Shown here: positions 1 through 5,756 of the stretch, one piece after another
How the letters are laid out: every line of letters starts with the position of its first letter
Position numbering within the stretch: position 1 is the first letter of the stretch
Assembly: GCA_964577625.1 (NCBI GenBank)
Contig: CAZNZP010000017.1
Location: 1 to 12,623, forward strand
Direction of reading: 5' to 3'
DNA length: 12,623 bases
Source: UBA5272 sp964577625
GTDB lineage: Bacteria; Patescibacteriota; Minisyncoccia; Phycocordibacterales; UBA5272
Notes under the pieces: model-generated
Databases searched by the model: none
Told to the model about the DNA's origin: nothing
Seen by the model: only the letters and a program-made list of their open reading frames with translations
Made by a program: the position numbers and the translations under genes

Positions 1-264
1 TCTTCTTTCAGCTAAAAGATCTGTGACAATATATTTTTCTTTTTTAATATTTAAATATTTATTTACAATATTAGCTGTTTCTACAGCTCTCTCGTAAGGG
101 GAGACAAACATTTTTTGCACTTTCATTTTTTGAAGTCTTTTTCCAAGCTCTTCTACTTCCAATTTTCCTTTTTCAGAAAGACCTCCTTTCTCATCTTGTC
201 TTCTTTTTTCTAGATTCAAAATTGTCTCACCATGCCTAATTAGATAAAAGTATTTTGTAAACAT
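1..264 (-). CDS. Histidine phosphatase superfamily protein (phosphoglycerate mutase-like), N-terminal part
   Basis: Only the first 88 codons are inside the window; the reading frame is open at base 1, so this is an edge truncation and not a broken gene. The start is the ATG whose complement is at 262-264. The N-terminus has the family signature YLIRHGETILN (R10 and the phospho-acceptor H11), then GLSEKG (residues 28-33) and SPYERAVETA (residues 55-64, second catalytic Arg at 59). The last residues, LLAERR, reach the expected acid/base Glu (E86). This is the classic branch-1 layout, in which a phosphohistidine intermediate transfers or hydrolyses phosphate on a small metabolite or phosphoprotein. 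The substrate cannot be read from sequence. It is likely cytoplasmic, since no signal peptide is seen. A related domain is found inside ileS in this window. The second catalytic His lies beyond the edge. Confidence 0.88.
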   Translation of the reverse strand, partial: MFTKYFYLIRHGETILNLEKRRQDEKGGLSEKGKLEVEELGKRLQKMKVQKMFVSPYERAVETANIVNKYLNIKKEKYIVTDLLAERR

Positions 265-289
265 ATTTTTGTGTTGTTTCTTCTTAAAT

Positions 290-298
290 ATCTTATCA
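290..298 (-). promoter_or_regulatory. Candidate extended -10 promoter for the histidine phosphatase gene
   Basis: On the minus strand this reads TGATAAGAT, a TGn extended -10 followed by TAAGAT, 25 bases before the ATG. No good -35 box is visible. It matches the TGnTAnnAT form seen before several other genes here. Confidence 0.4.
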
Positions 299-360
299 TG
301 AAAAACTTCAATTTATCCACATTTTTCTTTTATTTTTCAGTTTTTTTGAAAAACATGGGA

Positions 361-366
361 TATAAT
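361..366 (+). promoter_or_regulatory. Candidate -10 box (TATAAT)
   Basis: A perfect TATAAT lies 28 bases before the ATG at 395. The upstream region is T-rich with no clear -35 at 17 bp. It predicts an RNA start near 373 and a leader of about 22 nt. Confidence 0.5.
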
Positions 367-394
367 AAAGAAGTAAATAAAAAGCACAACTTTT

Positions 395-1552
395 ATGACT
401 ATTCAGAATATTGAAGATGTAATGGAGCGTATCATGAGCCTTAATAGGAATTTGAATGAAGAGTCTCTTAAAACTCTTCTTTCTGCTAGTGGATGGGATA
501 GGGAAGATATTTTAGAAGGTCTTCGTATTTTTAGAGCTACCAATAAAAGTACTGTAGCTGCTACTCCAATTATTAGTAAAAGTGTTGACCAAGAGCAGAT
601 TGATAATAATATTCCAGAGCCAAAACCACAACCAGAAGTTATACAAGAAGATATTTTGCAAGAGAAACCATACACTTTCAATTTAAAGAAAAAAGAAGAA
701 GATGCTCCAGTAGTGGCTTTAAACGTATCTTTACCTGGAAAAGGTAGAGTTTTAGAGAAAGCTGAAGAAACAGCCGCAGGAGTAGTAAATTTTATGAATT
801 CTGGAGAAACTTCTCCTACTGCTACCTTACCTACTGTTGTAGCGACAGAGAAAACTGAAAAAACTACTGAGAAAAAATCTGGAAGTCCTATTGGAATAAT
901 CTTATTACTTTTAGCTTTCCTTCTTTTAGCGGTGGCTGGGGCATATTTATATCTTCCTGCTTTTACAAAATGGGTGAATAAGACTTTTTCAATTCAACCA
1001 AAACAAGGTGTGGTTATTCAAGATGTAAGTAGAAATCAAGTAAATCAAAACCCAAACATTCCAAATCAGCCGGCTGATCCAAATATAAATCCAAACCCTA
1101 ATTATACGATTCCAACTCCTATTATAAATGTTGTGCCAACCACCTCCACTTCATCTACTGGAGAAGTTTATCAAACTATACCTATTGCTACCACAGTTTC
1201 TGATGCTCAAGTAAGAGAGTTGATGGCAGAAATAGAAAAATTAAAATCTGATTTAAATAGATATAAAAATTCCATACCAGAAGCCACCACTCAAACAATT
1301 GTGAGATATGTTTCTCAAAAAGGTGCTACTGGAGCAACTGGTAGAGGTATAGCTTCTGTGACAGCTACTACCACTGGCTTTATTATTAATTATACAGACT
1401 TAACTAGCGAAATTGTACCTTATTCTACAAGTACTCTTTTAGACGTATTAAATTCCCAACGAATCTGCTTTAGAGATATGAATGCTACTACTTCAAGTAG
1501 CACAGACGCTTGTCTTGATAAAAATACAGTTTTAAATCTTTTAAATAGATAA
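395..1552 (+). CDS. Single-pass membrane protein with disordered linker, coiled coil and collagen-like patch; function unknown
   Basis: I do not recognise a characterised family. Residues 1-48 form a small predicted helical domain (ESLKTLLSASGWDREDILEGL) with a UBA-like look. Residues 50-165 are a charged, low-complexity linker. A hydrophobic helix at about 166-188 is a transmembrane segment. After it come an Asn/Pro-rich stretch (about 215-245) and a Thr/Ser-rich segment (249-268). A short coiled coil follows (about 269-291, RELMAEIEKLKSDLNRY). Next is a brief Gly-X-Y run, KGATGATGRGI (309-319), and a compact beta-rich end. GRGIxSVTxTxxGFIINYTD resembles the end of collagen-like stalk and tail-fibre proteins. 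Two cysteines (358, 373) in the C-terminal domain could form a disulfide if exported. The likely role is a cell-surface or envelope protein with a stalk; this is inference. The start is the first ATG after the -10 box. A strong hairpin terminator follows. Confidence 0.85.
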   Translation: MTIQNIEDVMERIMSLNRNLNEESLKTLLSASGWDREDILEGLRIFRATNKSTVAATPIISKSVDQEQIDNNIPEPKPQPEVIQEDILQEKPYTFNLKKKEEDAPVVALNVSLPGKGRVLEKAEETAAGVVNFMNSGETSPTATLPTVVATEKTEKTTEKKSGSPIGIILLLLAFLLLAVAGAYLYLPAFTKWVNKTFSIQPKQGVVIQDVSRNQVNQNPNIPNQPADPNINPNPNYTIPTPIINVVPTTSTSSTGEVYQTIPIATTVSDAQVRELMAEIEKLKSDLNRYKNSIPEATTQTIVRYVSQKGATGATGRGIASVTATTTGFIINYTDLTSEIVPYSTSTLLDVLNSQRICFRDMNATTSSSTDACLDKNTVLNLLNR

Positions 1553-1570
1553 GTTAACAAAAGTTAAAGA

Positions 1571-1600
1571 TTAAAACCACTTCAAAAGAAGTGGTTTTAA
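1571..1600 (+). terminator. Rho-independent terminator
   Basis: A perfect 13-bp inverted repeat (TTAAAACCACTTC / GAAGTGGTTTTAA) encloses an AAAA loop, and the 3' arm ends in a T run. It lies 18 bases after the stop of the upstream gene. Confidence 0.88.
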
Positions 1601-1602
1601 TG

Positions 1603-1611
1603 TGCTAAAAT
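1603..1611 (+). promoter_or_regulatory. Candidate extended -10 promoter for the SIMPL gene
   Basis: TGCTAAAAT (within TGTGCTAAAAT) directly follows the upstream terminator. The predicted start is near 1618, giving a leader of about 29 nt. No clear -35 is visible. Confidence 0.5.
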
Positions 1612-1646
1612 TAAAGAGTAATAAATAATTAATCAAATTAAATTTT

Positions 1647-2438
1647 ATGGATGAAAAAAATAAAAAAGTAGGAACAAAACTTCTTGTGATTTTAGCTATT
1701 TTATTAGCAATTGGAATAATTGTAGTACAGAGTGTAAAAACATATACCAGCAACATGAATCCAAATACTGTAGTCATTACTGGTACAGGAAAAGCTTCAG
1801 CTGTGCCAGATGTTTCTACAATTAGCTTCACAATCAGGAGTGAGAGTAAAAATGATGATACCAAAACTTTACAAGAAGAAATTTCAAAAAAAGCAGATTC
1901 TGTATTTGCAAAATTGAAAGAACTTGGTATTGAGGAGAAAGATATTAAAACAACTAACTACTCAGTGAATCCAAGATATGGATATCAAGAATGTCTTTCA
2001 TCTATTAGACCTTGTGACACTAGTGTGGTTATTGGTTATGAAGCTAATGAAAGTGTGGATGTTAAAGTTCGTAATACTGAAAATGTCAGCAAGGTTTTAG
2101 ACATTCTTGCTGCTGAAAAGATTACCAATGTTTACGGTCCAAACTTTACTGTAGATGATATAGAAGCTGTGAGAGATTCTGCTAGAGATTTAGCTATACA
2201 AGATGCAAAAGATAAAGCACAAGTTCTCGCAAAGTCTTTAGGGGTAAAAATTAAAAGAATAGTTTCTTATTCTGATGATGCAGGATCTTATGCTCCGTAT
2301 CCAGTTTATAGAGATAGTATGGCTTATGGTGTGAGCTCTATGAAAAGTGAAAGAGCTGCAGCACCTCAAGCTAATATTCAAGAAGGAGAGCAAGAAATGG
2401 TGTCTAATGTTTCTATCACTTTCCAAATTGAAAATTAA
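1647..2438 (+). CDS. SIMPL domain (DUF541) protein, membrane-anchored
   Basis: The 263-residue protein has an N-terminal hydrophobic helix (about 11-30) after a Lys-rich start. This fits a signal anchor with the rest outside the membrane. Residues 41-262 match the SIMPL/DUF541 pattern: the opening GTGKASAVPDVSTISFTI (46-63), a helical middle (TVDDIEAVRDSARDLAIQDA) and the closing strand MVSNVSITFQIEN. Members are oligomeric periplasmic or surface proteins with poorly defined roles (stress-related in some bacteria); no enzymatic activity is assigned. A Cys pair in an inserted loop (C116 and C123, ECLSSIRPCD) could be a disulfide in an exported domain. The gene has its own candidate extended -10. 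There is no Shine-Dalgarno; the start is fixed by the TM helix and the domain beginning soon after. Family assignment is confident, biological role is not. Confidence 0.92.
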   Translation: MDEKNKKVGTKLLVILAILLAIGIIVVQSVKTYTSNMNPNTVVITGTGKASAVPDVSTISFTIRSESKNDDTKTLQEEISKKADSVFAKLKELGIEEKDIKTTNYSVNPRYGYQECLSSIRPCDTSVVIGYEANESVDVKVRNTENVSKVLDILAAEKITNVYGPNFTVDDIEAVRDSARDLAIQDAKDKAQVLAKSLGVKIKRIVSYSDDAGSYAPYPVYRDSMAYGVSSMKSERAAAPQANIQEGEQEMVSNVSITFQIEN

Positions 2439-2440
2439 TA

Positions 2441-2469
2441 TTGACTTTTATATACAAAAAGAGTATATT
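2441..2469 (+). promoter_or_regulatory. Candidate promoter TTGACT-17-TATATT upstream of secE
   Basis: TTGACT (2441-2446) and TATATT (2464-2469) are separated by 17 bp. The predicted start near 2476 puts the GAGA-loop hairpin at 2484-2503 inside the leader. Confidence 0.6.
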
Positions 2470-2483
2470 TAAATCATAATTTT

Positions 2484-2503
2484 AGAGCGCCGAGAGGCGT
2501 TTT
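2484..2503 (+). terminator. Small GNRA-loop hairpin followed by T run: weak terminator or leader attenuator
   Basis: The stem AGAGCGCC / GGCGTTTT closes a GAGA tetraloop; the inner CGCC/GGCG pairs are strong, the outer ones A-U and G-U. It may end SIMPL transcripts. Because a good promoter precedes it, it may instead act in the secE leader. Confidence 0.4.
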
Positions 2504-2519
2504 AAAAATGAAAATTTTG

Positions 2520-2528
2520 TGCTAGAAT
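2520..2528 (+). promoter_or_regulatory. Candidate extended -10 promoter proximal to secE
   Basis: TGCTAGAAT within TGTGCTAGAAT, nearly identical to the element before the SIMPL gene. The predicted start is near 2535, about 21 nt before the secE ATG. Confidence 0.45.
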
Positions 2529-2555
2529 TCGTGTGAGAAATAAAAACTTAAAAAT

Positions 2556-2735
2556 ATGAATACTATAGTTAATTATTTAAAATCTGTAAGAACTGAGCTA
2601 AAGCATGTGGTTTGGCCAACAAAAAATACTGTGATTAATCACTCAATTTTGGTAATTGTGATTTCTGTGATTACAGCAATATTCCTTTTTGGTCTGGACA
2701 CATTCTTTACTAGAGTTTTAGGTCTTTTCATTTAA
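2556..2735 (+). CDS. secE: Protein translocase subunit SecE
   Basis: This is a 59-codon gene (ATG at 2556, TAA at 2733-2735). The start of the protein, NYLKSVRTELKHVVWPTKNT, has the SecE signature: an amphipathic helix, ELKxVxWPT, then a single transmembrane helix (about residues 29-51). It is the minimal one-helix form found in most bacteria. SecE clamps the two halves of the SecY channel in the cytoplasmic membrane. Position directly before nusG is the standard bacterial order and supports the call. There is no Shine-Dalgarno; the ATG follows CTTAAAAAT. The 33-base gap to nusG holds no terminator, so the two genes are probably one transcript. The usual tRNA-Trp upstream is absent. Confidence 0.95.
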   Translation: MNTIVNYLKSVRTELKHVVWPTKNTVINHSILVIVISVITAIFLFGLDTFFTRVLGLFI

Positions 2736-2768
2736 TAGTTTATTAGCTAATTTTAATTATTAAAAAAT

Positions 2769-3314
2769 ATGGCAAAACAAGAACTTGGTGGTGAGAGGCA
2801 TTGGTATGCTGTCCACACATATAGTGGATATGAAAATGCTGTGCTTCGTAATTTAAAACAAAGAATTACTTCTCTTGGTTTAGAAGAAAAAATCTTTGAC
2901 GTGATTGTCCCAGTAGAAAAGAAAATCAAAGTCAAAGGAAATAAAAGAGTAGAAGTGGAAGAAAAAATTTATCCAGGATATGTCCTCGTAGATATGATTG
3001 TAGATGACGACTCTTGGTATCAAGTGAGAAACACTCCTCGGGTGACTGGATTCGTAGGAAGTGGTACAACTCCTGTGCCTTTAGCAAAAAAAGAGTTAGA
3101 CTATATTTTCTCCAGAATGAAAGAAGCAGAAACTACCCATGATATTTCTATTGAAGAAGGGGAAATCGTTTCTATTATTGACGGACCTTTCAAAGATTAT
3201 GAAGGTAAAGTTTCTGAAGTAGATAGAGCGAGAGGAAAATTAAAAGTATTGGTCTCTATGTTTGGTAGGGAAACTCCACTTGAATTAGACTTTTTACAGA
3301 TTAAAAAATTATAA
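2769..3314 (+). CDS. nusG: Transcription termination/antitermination protein NusG
   Basis: The 181-residue length is normal for NusG. The NGN domain (about 8-115) includes HWYAVHTYSGYENAV (11-25), IYPGYVLVDM, and RNTPRVTGFVGSG; the KOW domain (about 127-181) begins GEIVSIIDGPFKDYEGKV. NusG binds the RNA polymerase clamp through NGN, increasing processivity, and uses KOW to contact Rho or ribosomal S10, coupling transcription to translation. It sits between secE and rplK as in most bacteria. The ATG is preceded by ATTAAAAAAT with no Shine-Dalgarno. The first residues (MAKQELGGER) are a short unstructured lead-in before the NGN strand, so the start is acceptable. Confidence 0.97.
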   Translation: MAKQELGGERHWYAVHTYSGYENAVLRNLKQRITSLGLEEKIFDVIVPVEKKIKVKGNKRVEVEEKIYPGYVLVDMIVDDDSWYQVRNTPRVTGFVGSGTTPVPLAKKELDYIFSRMKEAETTHDISIEEGEIVSIIDGPFKDYEGKVSEVDRARGKLKVLVSMFGRETPLELDFLQIKKL

Positions 3315-3323
3315 TTAATATTT

Positions 3324-3353
3324 GCAAAAGACCTCAAAAATCATTTTGCTTTT
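3324..3353 (+). terminator. Possible weak terminator after nusG
   Basis: GCAAAA (3324-3329) can pair with TTTTGC (3344-3349) around a 14-nt loop, followed by TTTT. The stem is short and AT-rich, so it may only partly separate secE-nusG from rplK. Confidence 0.3.
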
Positions 3354-3365
3354 CAATAAATTATG

Positions 3366-3374
3366 TGTTAAAAT
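3366..3374 (+). promoter_or_regulatory. Candidate extended -10 promoter for rplK
   Basis: TGTTAAAAT within TGTGTTAAAAT. The predicted RNA start is near 3381, about 16 nt before the rplK ATG. It suggests rplK can be transcribed apart from secE-nusG. Confidence 0.45.
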
Positions 3375-3396
3375 GCACGCACTATAAAATAAAACT

Positions 3397-3822
3397 ATGG
3401 CGAAAGGAAAAAAGATACTTAAATACGTAAAGGTGGAAATTGAAGCCGGAAAAGCAACCCCAGCTCCTCCACTTGGACCAGCTCTCGGACAGGCGGGTGT
3501 TCAGATTGGTGATTTTGTAAACAAATTTAATGCTGATACCAAAGAAATGCAAGGTAGACTTCCAGTCAAGATTTATGTTTACGAAGATAGGACTTATGAC
3601 TATGTCATCAAATCTCCAACTGCTTCATATTTAATCAAAAAAGCTGCAGGAGTTGATAAGGGATCAGTCAAACCAAAACTCTCTAAAGCTGGACAAATTT
3701 CTAAAGATAAAATTCGTGAAATCGCAGAAGTAAAAATGAAAGACTTAACTGCAAATACAGTAGAGGAAGCGATGAAAATTATTGAAGGATCTGCAAGATC
3801 CATGGGATTGGAAATCAAGTAA
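3397..3822 (+). CDS. rplK: 50S ribosomal protein L11
   Basis: The 141-residue length is exactly that of bacterial L11. The N-terminal domain carries the conserved ATPAPPLGPALGQAGVQIG stretch (about 20-38), the Pro-rich hinge involved in thiostrepton binding and GTPase-centre function. The C-terminal RNA-binding domain (about 72-141) includes SYLIKKAAGV and ends AMKIIEGSARSMGLEIK. L11 binds 23S rRNA helices 43/44 at the GTPase-associated centre and takes part in the response to uncharged tRNA. In most bacteria rplA (L1) follows within a few bases; here a strong hairpin and the convergent thyA follow instead. Upstream context (secE-nusG) is normal. The start has no Shine-Dalgarno. Confidence 0.97.
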   Translation: MAKGKKILKYVKVEIEAGKATPAPPLGPALGQAGVQIGDFVNKFNADTKEMQGRLPVKIYVYEDRTYDYVIKSPTASYLIKKAAGVDKGSVKPKLSKAGQISKDKIREIAEVKMKDLTANTVEEAMKIIEGSARSMGLEIK

Positions 3823-3835
3823 TTAAAATAAAACT

Positions 3836-3865
3836 AAAAACCCACCATTAAATTGGTGGGTTTTT
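3836..3865 (+). terminator. Bidirectional terminator between rplK and thyA
   Basis: CCCACCA / TGGTGGG is flanked by AAAAA and TTTTT. It lies between the rplK stop and the convergent thyA stop, so the symmetric A/T flanks can end transcripts from both sides. Confidence 0.88.
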
Positions 3866-3878
3866 AAACAACAGTTTT

Positions 3879-4844
3879 TCACTTTTTCGTAACAGCTGTT
3901 AAAACTTTAGCTTTGATTTTACCTTGCGGAAAGTAGTTCTTTATTTCAAAATTATTCACAGTAAAACTGTCCATGTCTTTTACTTCAGGATTAATCCATA
4001 GCTGAGGTAATTCAGAGCTTACTTTTCTACGCAACTGTTCTTTTACTTGATTCAAATGAATTTCGTAGACATGATAATCATTCAAGGTGATGATAAGTTC
4101 GTCAACTTCCATGTTGCTTACTTGAGCAAGCATATGAGTCAGAAGAGCATAACTTGCTATATTGAATGGAACACCAAGAAACATATCACATGACCTTTGA
4201 TTCATATGAAGTGATAAATGGAATTTGTTTTCTTTGTCTTTTTTTATAAAGACCTGGAAATCAGTGTGACAAGCGGGTAAAGACATATCCGGAATTTCCG
4301 AAGGAACCCATGCGGTAACTCTACCGTAACGAGTTGTATAGTCTTTGGTAATTTTTCCTATCAGATCTTTTATTTGATCGTGACTACCTTTGACACACAA
4401 TCCATTTTCTCTTTCAAAATAAATAGATAAATCACGCCATTGAGATCCGTAAATTCTTCCGGCATCTCCTTCGAATTTTGCCTCACCTCTCTTTTTAAAA
4501 TTTTCCACATCACCAACCCACATTTGTTTGATGGGTTTACCATAAATTTCTTCAAGACGTTTAAACGAAAGTCTACCTTCAATTTCTCCTCTTTCTTTGT
4601 TCGGTTTTTTACCACCTTCAAGGAACCAAAGAAGTTCAGCTACAATTAGTTTAAAATTTACTTCTTTTGTAGTTAATAGAGGAAATCCTTTTTTCAAATC
4701 AAATCTCATTTGATGGACAAAATGAGCTAAAGTTACTCCATTACGAGTCTCTCTCCGGTCACCAGTTTCTATACAAGACTGCATAGCTGAAAGATAGGGA
4801 TACTCCCATCCCCACTTTTTACGTAAAAAAGTTTCTTTTTTCAT
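3879..4844 (-). CDS. thyA: Thymidylate synthase (folate-dependent, ThyA type)
   Basis: It methylates dUMP to dTMP using methylene-tetrahydrofolate, giving dihydrofolate; cytoplasmic. At 321 residues it resembles long ThyA forms with an insertion in the small domain. Visible motifs: TGDRRETRNG (27-36, phosphate-binding Arg region), FPLLTTKEV (54-62), GRIYGSQWRDL (129-139), the active-site SLPACHTDFQ (188-197, nucleophile C192), MNQRSCDMFLGVPFNIASYALL (214-235) and LNDYHVYEIH (254-263). The usual YxNH reads YEIH, a small departure at the dUMP-binding Asn. It ends with TGA, evidence that TGA is a stop here. It is convergent with rplK and divergent from tmk, which acts on its product. No Shine-Dalgarno precedes the start, which is followed closely by the conserved N-terminal helix. 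Confidence 0.96.
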   Translation of the reverse strand: MKKETFLRKKWGWEYPYLSAMQSCIETGDRRETRNGVTLAHFVHQMRFDLKKGFPLLTTKEVNFKLIVAELLWFLEGGKKPNKERGEIEGRLSFKRLEEIYGKPIKQMWVGDVENFKKRGEAKFEGDAGRIYGSQWRDLSIYFERENGLCVKGSHDQIKDLIGKITKDYTTRYGRVTAWVPSEIPDMSLPACHTDFQVFIKKDKENKFHLSLHMNQRSCDMFLGVPFNIASYALLTHMLAQVSNMEVDELIITLNDYHVYEIHLNQVKEQLRRKVSSELPQLWINPEVKDMDSFTVNNFEIKNYFPQGKIKAKVLTAVTKK

Positions 4845-4862
4845 GTTTAATTGTTTTAGAAC

Positions 4863-4868
4863 ATTATA
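4863..4868 (-). promoter_or_regulatory. Candidate -10 box for thyA
   Basis: On the minus strand this is TATAAT, 18 bases before the thyA ATG. The predicted leader is only about 10 nt. No convincing -35 is seen at 16-18 bp. Confidence 0.45.
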
Positions 4869-4923
4869 AATTTGTTTAAATTTCTGGTCTTAAAATATCA
4901 CTTTTGAAGCATTTTTGCAAAAC

Positions 4924-4952
4924 TTGATTAGAATATATTTCCACGGTATGAT
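4924..4952 (+). promoter_or_regulatory. Candidate promoter for tmk (TTGATT-17-TATGAT)
   Basis: TTGATT (4924-4929) and TATGAT (4947-4952) are spaced by exactly 17 bp. The predicted start is near 4959, about 33 nt before the tmk ATG. It lies back to back with the thyA -10 in the shared 147-bp spacer. Confidence 0.6.
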
Positions 4953-4991
4953 AAATGGAGAATTTTGTTATTTCACTAAAAACTAGAAAAT

Positions 4992-5672
4992 ATGAAAACA
5001 ATTAAAACTATTTCTATTGAGGGCTCCGATGGAGCTGGGAAAGCTACAACTACAAAATTGGTAGTAGATTTTCTAAAAAGTAAGAATAAGAAAGTAGCTA
5101 CACTTTCTTTTCCTAGATACACAGAAACAACTGGAGGAAAACTTTGTTATGAAGTTTTAAAATCAGAGAGAAAAGATTATTATGATTTTATTTCTCAAAA
5201 ACCTAAAATAGCATCACTTTTGTATGCGATGGATAGAGCTGCCTCAAAAGAGGAGATTGAAAAAATGATTTCAGAAAATGACTATCTTGTTTTTGATAGG
5301 TATGTAGCTTCAAATTTTATTCATCAAGGTGGTAAAGTTTCTAATATTAAAGAAAGAGAAAACTTGATTTCCTTTCTTGCTAATTTGGAATATGAGGAGT
5401 ATGAACTTCCAAAACCAGATATCACTTTCTTTCTTTATTTACCAACCGAGGTTGCTATGAAAAACAAAGAGATTCAGAGACTTCAAAATCAAAATGTAAA
5501 AATGGATGCTGGAGAAGACGATACTGTATATTTGGAGAATAGTAATAAGTCAGGACTATGGTGTGTAGAAAAATACGGTTGGCACCAAATTAACTGTTTT
5601 GATATCAAGACACAAAGACAAAAAACTCCAACAGAAATACTAGAAGAGATTTTAAAAATTTTAGGTATCTAA
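4992..5672 (+). CDS. tmk: Thymidylate kinase (dTMP kinase)
   Basis: It phosphorylates dTMP to dTDP with ATP. The 226 residues start with IEGSDGAGKATTTKL (9-23), the P-loop; the usual Ser/Thr after GK is Ala (A18), followed by TTT. Then SFPRYTET (39-46) matches the dTMP-binding FPRY region, YAMDRAAS (78-85) the adenylate-kinase-like DR motif, and FDRYVASNFIHQGG (101-114) the DRY/QG signature. KPDITFFLYLP (141-151) is the central strand. The LID-like segment (about 156-185) is longer and richer in Asn and Lys than in E. coli and lacks an obvious Arg-rich LID. It stands divergent from thyA, which supplies its substrate. There is no Shine-Dalgarno; the start sits directly before the P-loop strand. 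A strong terminator follows. Confidence 0.93.
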   Translation: MKTIKTISIEGSDGAGKATTTKLVVDFLKSKNKKVATLSFPRYTETTGGKLCYEVLKSERKDYYDFISQKPKIASLLYAMDRAASKEEIEKMISENDYLVFDRYVASNFIHQGGKVSNIKERENLISFLANLEYEEYELPKPDITFFLYLPTEVAMKNKEIQRLQNQNVKMDAGEDDTVYLENSNKSGLWCVEKYGWHQINCFDIKTQRQKTPTEILEEILKILGI

Positions 5673-5679
5673 ATTATCT

Positions 5680-5717
5680 AACAAGCAAATAATATTGAAA
5701 TTATTTGCTTGTTTTTA
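5680..5717 (+). terminator. Rho-independent terminator of tmk
   Basis: ACAAGCAAATAAT (5681-5693) pairs perfectly with ATTATTTGCTTGT (5700-5712) around a 6-nt loop, with a T run after it. It lies 8 bases past the tmk stop. Confidence 0.85.
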
Positions 5718-5732
5718 TTTTCTGTATATTTT

Positions 5733-5741
5733 TGTTAAAAT
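5733..5741 (+). promoter_or_regulatory. Candidate extended -10 promoter for argS
   Basis: TGTTAAAAT lies just after the tmk terminator. The predicted RNA start is near 5748, only about 9 nt before the argS ATG. Confidence 0.45.
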
Positions 5742-5756
5742 GAGAGTTATAAAATT

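Noticed and set aside
313..321. A perfect DnaA-box consensus TTATCCACA
   Set aside because: It is a single isolated copy with no cluster, no AT-rich unwinding repeats and no dnaA or dnaN nearby; one 9-mer in an AT-rich spacer can occur by chance.
403..681. Antisense open frame opposite the membrane protein gene
   Set aside because: It is a mirror of a low-complexity coding region, has no recognisable domain and no promoter of its own; the plus-strand frame has clear architecture and a terminator.
2160..2230. Possible split or second gene within the SIMPL coding region
   Set aside because: The SIMPL pattern runs continuously from residue 41 to 262; no frameshift or internal stop is present.
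4440..4649. Open frame opposite thyA
   Set aside because: It is a shadow of the well-conserved thyA coding sequence and has no features of its own.
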